Assembly: GCA_964019695.1 (NCBI GenBank)
Contig: OZ026521.1
Location: 34,225,774-34,289,773 of the forward strand
Source of the DNA: Loripinus fragilis
Lineage: Eukaryota; Mollusca; Bivalvia; Lucinida; Lucinidae
Length of the DNA stretch: 64,000 nt
Reading direction: 5' to 3'
A program made the position numbers and the translations under genes. Positions 63,469 to 64,000 of the stretch are shown here, one piece after another (position 1 is the first letter of the stretch; each line of letters starts with the position of its first letter). Below the pieces are notes generated by a model that did not search any database, was not told the DNA's origin, and saw only the letters and a list, made by a program, of their open reading frames with translations.

Positions 63469-63806
63469 CAGGGATTTTCTTGGTGTTCTCAATTTCTCAT
63501 GAGGCTGAAATAATGGAATTAAGGTGACTTTTTACCCAGTTTTGAAAAAAATCCCAATCTTCAAAAAAAAAAATATTTTTTTTTTGAAGATTAGGATTTT
63601 AATTCAGTCAACACACACACTAGCTACATGGTGACATTCTCATTCAATGTAATGGCAATATTATGTGTAATAGCTAATTTATTTTTTATTGACCAAAAAT
63701 GACATAATTGTGCACTATAAGAAATTTCCCAATTTACTGGTTTATCATACAACTTTTCCCAATCTGAAACGCCCTAGGGTTTCCCAAAATTGCAAAAAAA
63801 TCCCTG
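63469..63806. mobile_element. CAGGG element (CAGGGATTTT termini)
   Basis: CAGGGATTTTCTTGG ... GCAAAAAAATCCCTG; 5-bp duplication ctaat at 63464-63468 and 63807-63811. The centre is a poly-A/poly-T hairpin (aatcttcaaaaaa / ttttttgaagatt). Confidence 0.78.
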
Positions 63807-64000
63807 CTAATGTACTTTTTTAGCCTATTGCATATCGCACAAAATAAGGAATCTGATAAGACTGCTCCATTTTGATCATACTGATCAGGGATCGTTCTGT
63901 TTGCTGCCATGATAGAAGTTGTTTGGTAAGCATGTGAATATATGCAGCAGACATAAAATAAGCAAACAACATATTTTCAGGACCAAAAAATGACAGGATA

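Noticed and set aside
1..64000. Transposase, integrase or reverse transcriptase genes for the many elements
   Set aside because: No such domain was recognised in any frame. All mobile elements here appear non-autonomous.

Overview
The window looks like a piece of animal nuclear genome, probably from a bivalve mollusc. It is AT-rich, its genes are split by long introns with GT-AG borders, and most of it is short mobile elements. The bivalve call is an inference from the repeat types (tRNA-derived SINEs, many palindromic MITEs, satellite-bearing elements with CCGT-rich heads, repeats built on 'gaccttgacct') and from proteins that are clearly metazoan but diverged from vertebrates. The species is not identified.

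Two protein-coding genes can be supported, both cut by the window edges and arranged tail to tail. (1) PCF11, plus strand, 1450-38319: eleven exons rebuilt from splice sites and phase give 2,636 codons without an internal stop. They run from just after the expected CTD-interacting domain (off the left edge) to the stop codon. Both C-terminal zinc fingers and the segment between them are present. A 4,472-nt exon holds an octapeptide Arg/Asp repeat and a tandem 18-residue repeat domain. (2) A Rab33-type small GTPase, minus strand, 59606-63413: a 38-nt microexon carrying the G3 motif and a last exon carrying G4, G5 and the C-terminal CAC prenylation motif. The P-loop exon lies beyond the right edge.

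Layout: 1-1449 upstream PCF11 intron with repeats; 1450-38319 PCF11; 38320 to about 43200 probable PCF11 3' UTR and flank (the first canonical AATAAA I found is at 43171); 43200-59605 convergent intergenic region with repeats only; 59606-63413 Rab33; 63414-64000 Rab33 intron.

The repeats fall into recognisable groups. There are TTAA-flanked MITEs (piggyBac-like, one Kolobok-like), several sharing one palindromic core built on TGATCAG and ACTGTTTG. There are TA-flanked near-perfect palindromes with CAGTAAAACCTG ends (pogo/Tc1-like), a hairpin MITE with an 8-bp target duplication (hAT-like), and a set of CAGGG...CCCTG elements with 5-bp duplications. Two SINE families are present, many copies with intact target-site duplications. 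Two larger elements carry internal satellites between inverted termini. No transposase, integrase or reverse transcriptase gene was recognised.

The two genes have no evident functional link. PCF11 acts in nuclear pre-mRNA 3'-end cleavage and transcription termination; Rab33 acts in Golgi and autophagy membrane traffic.
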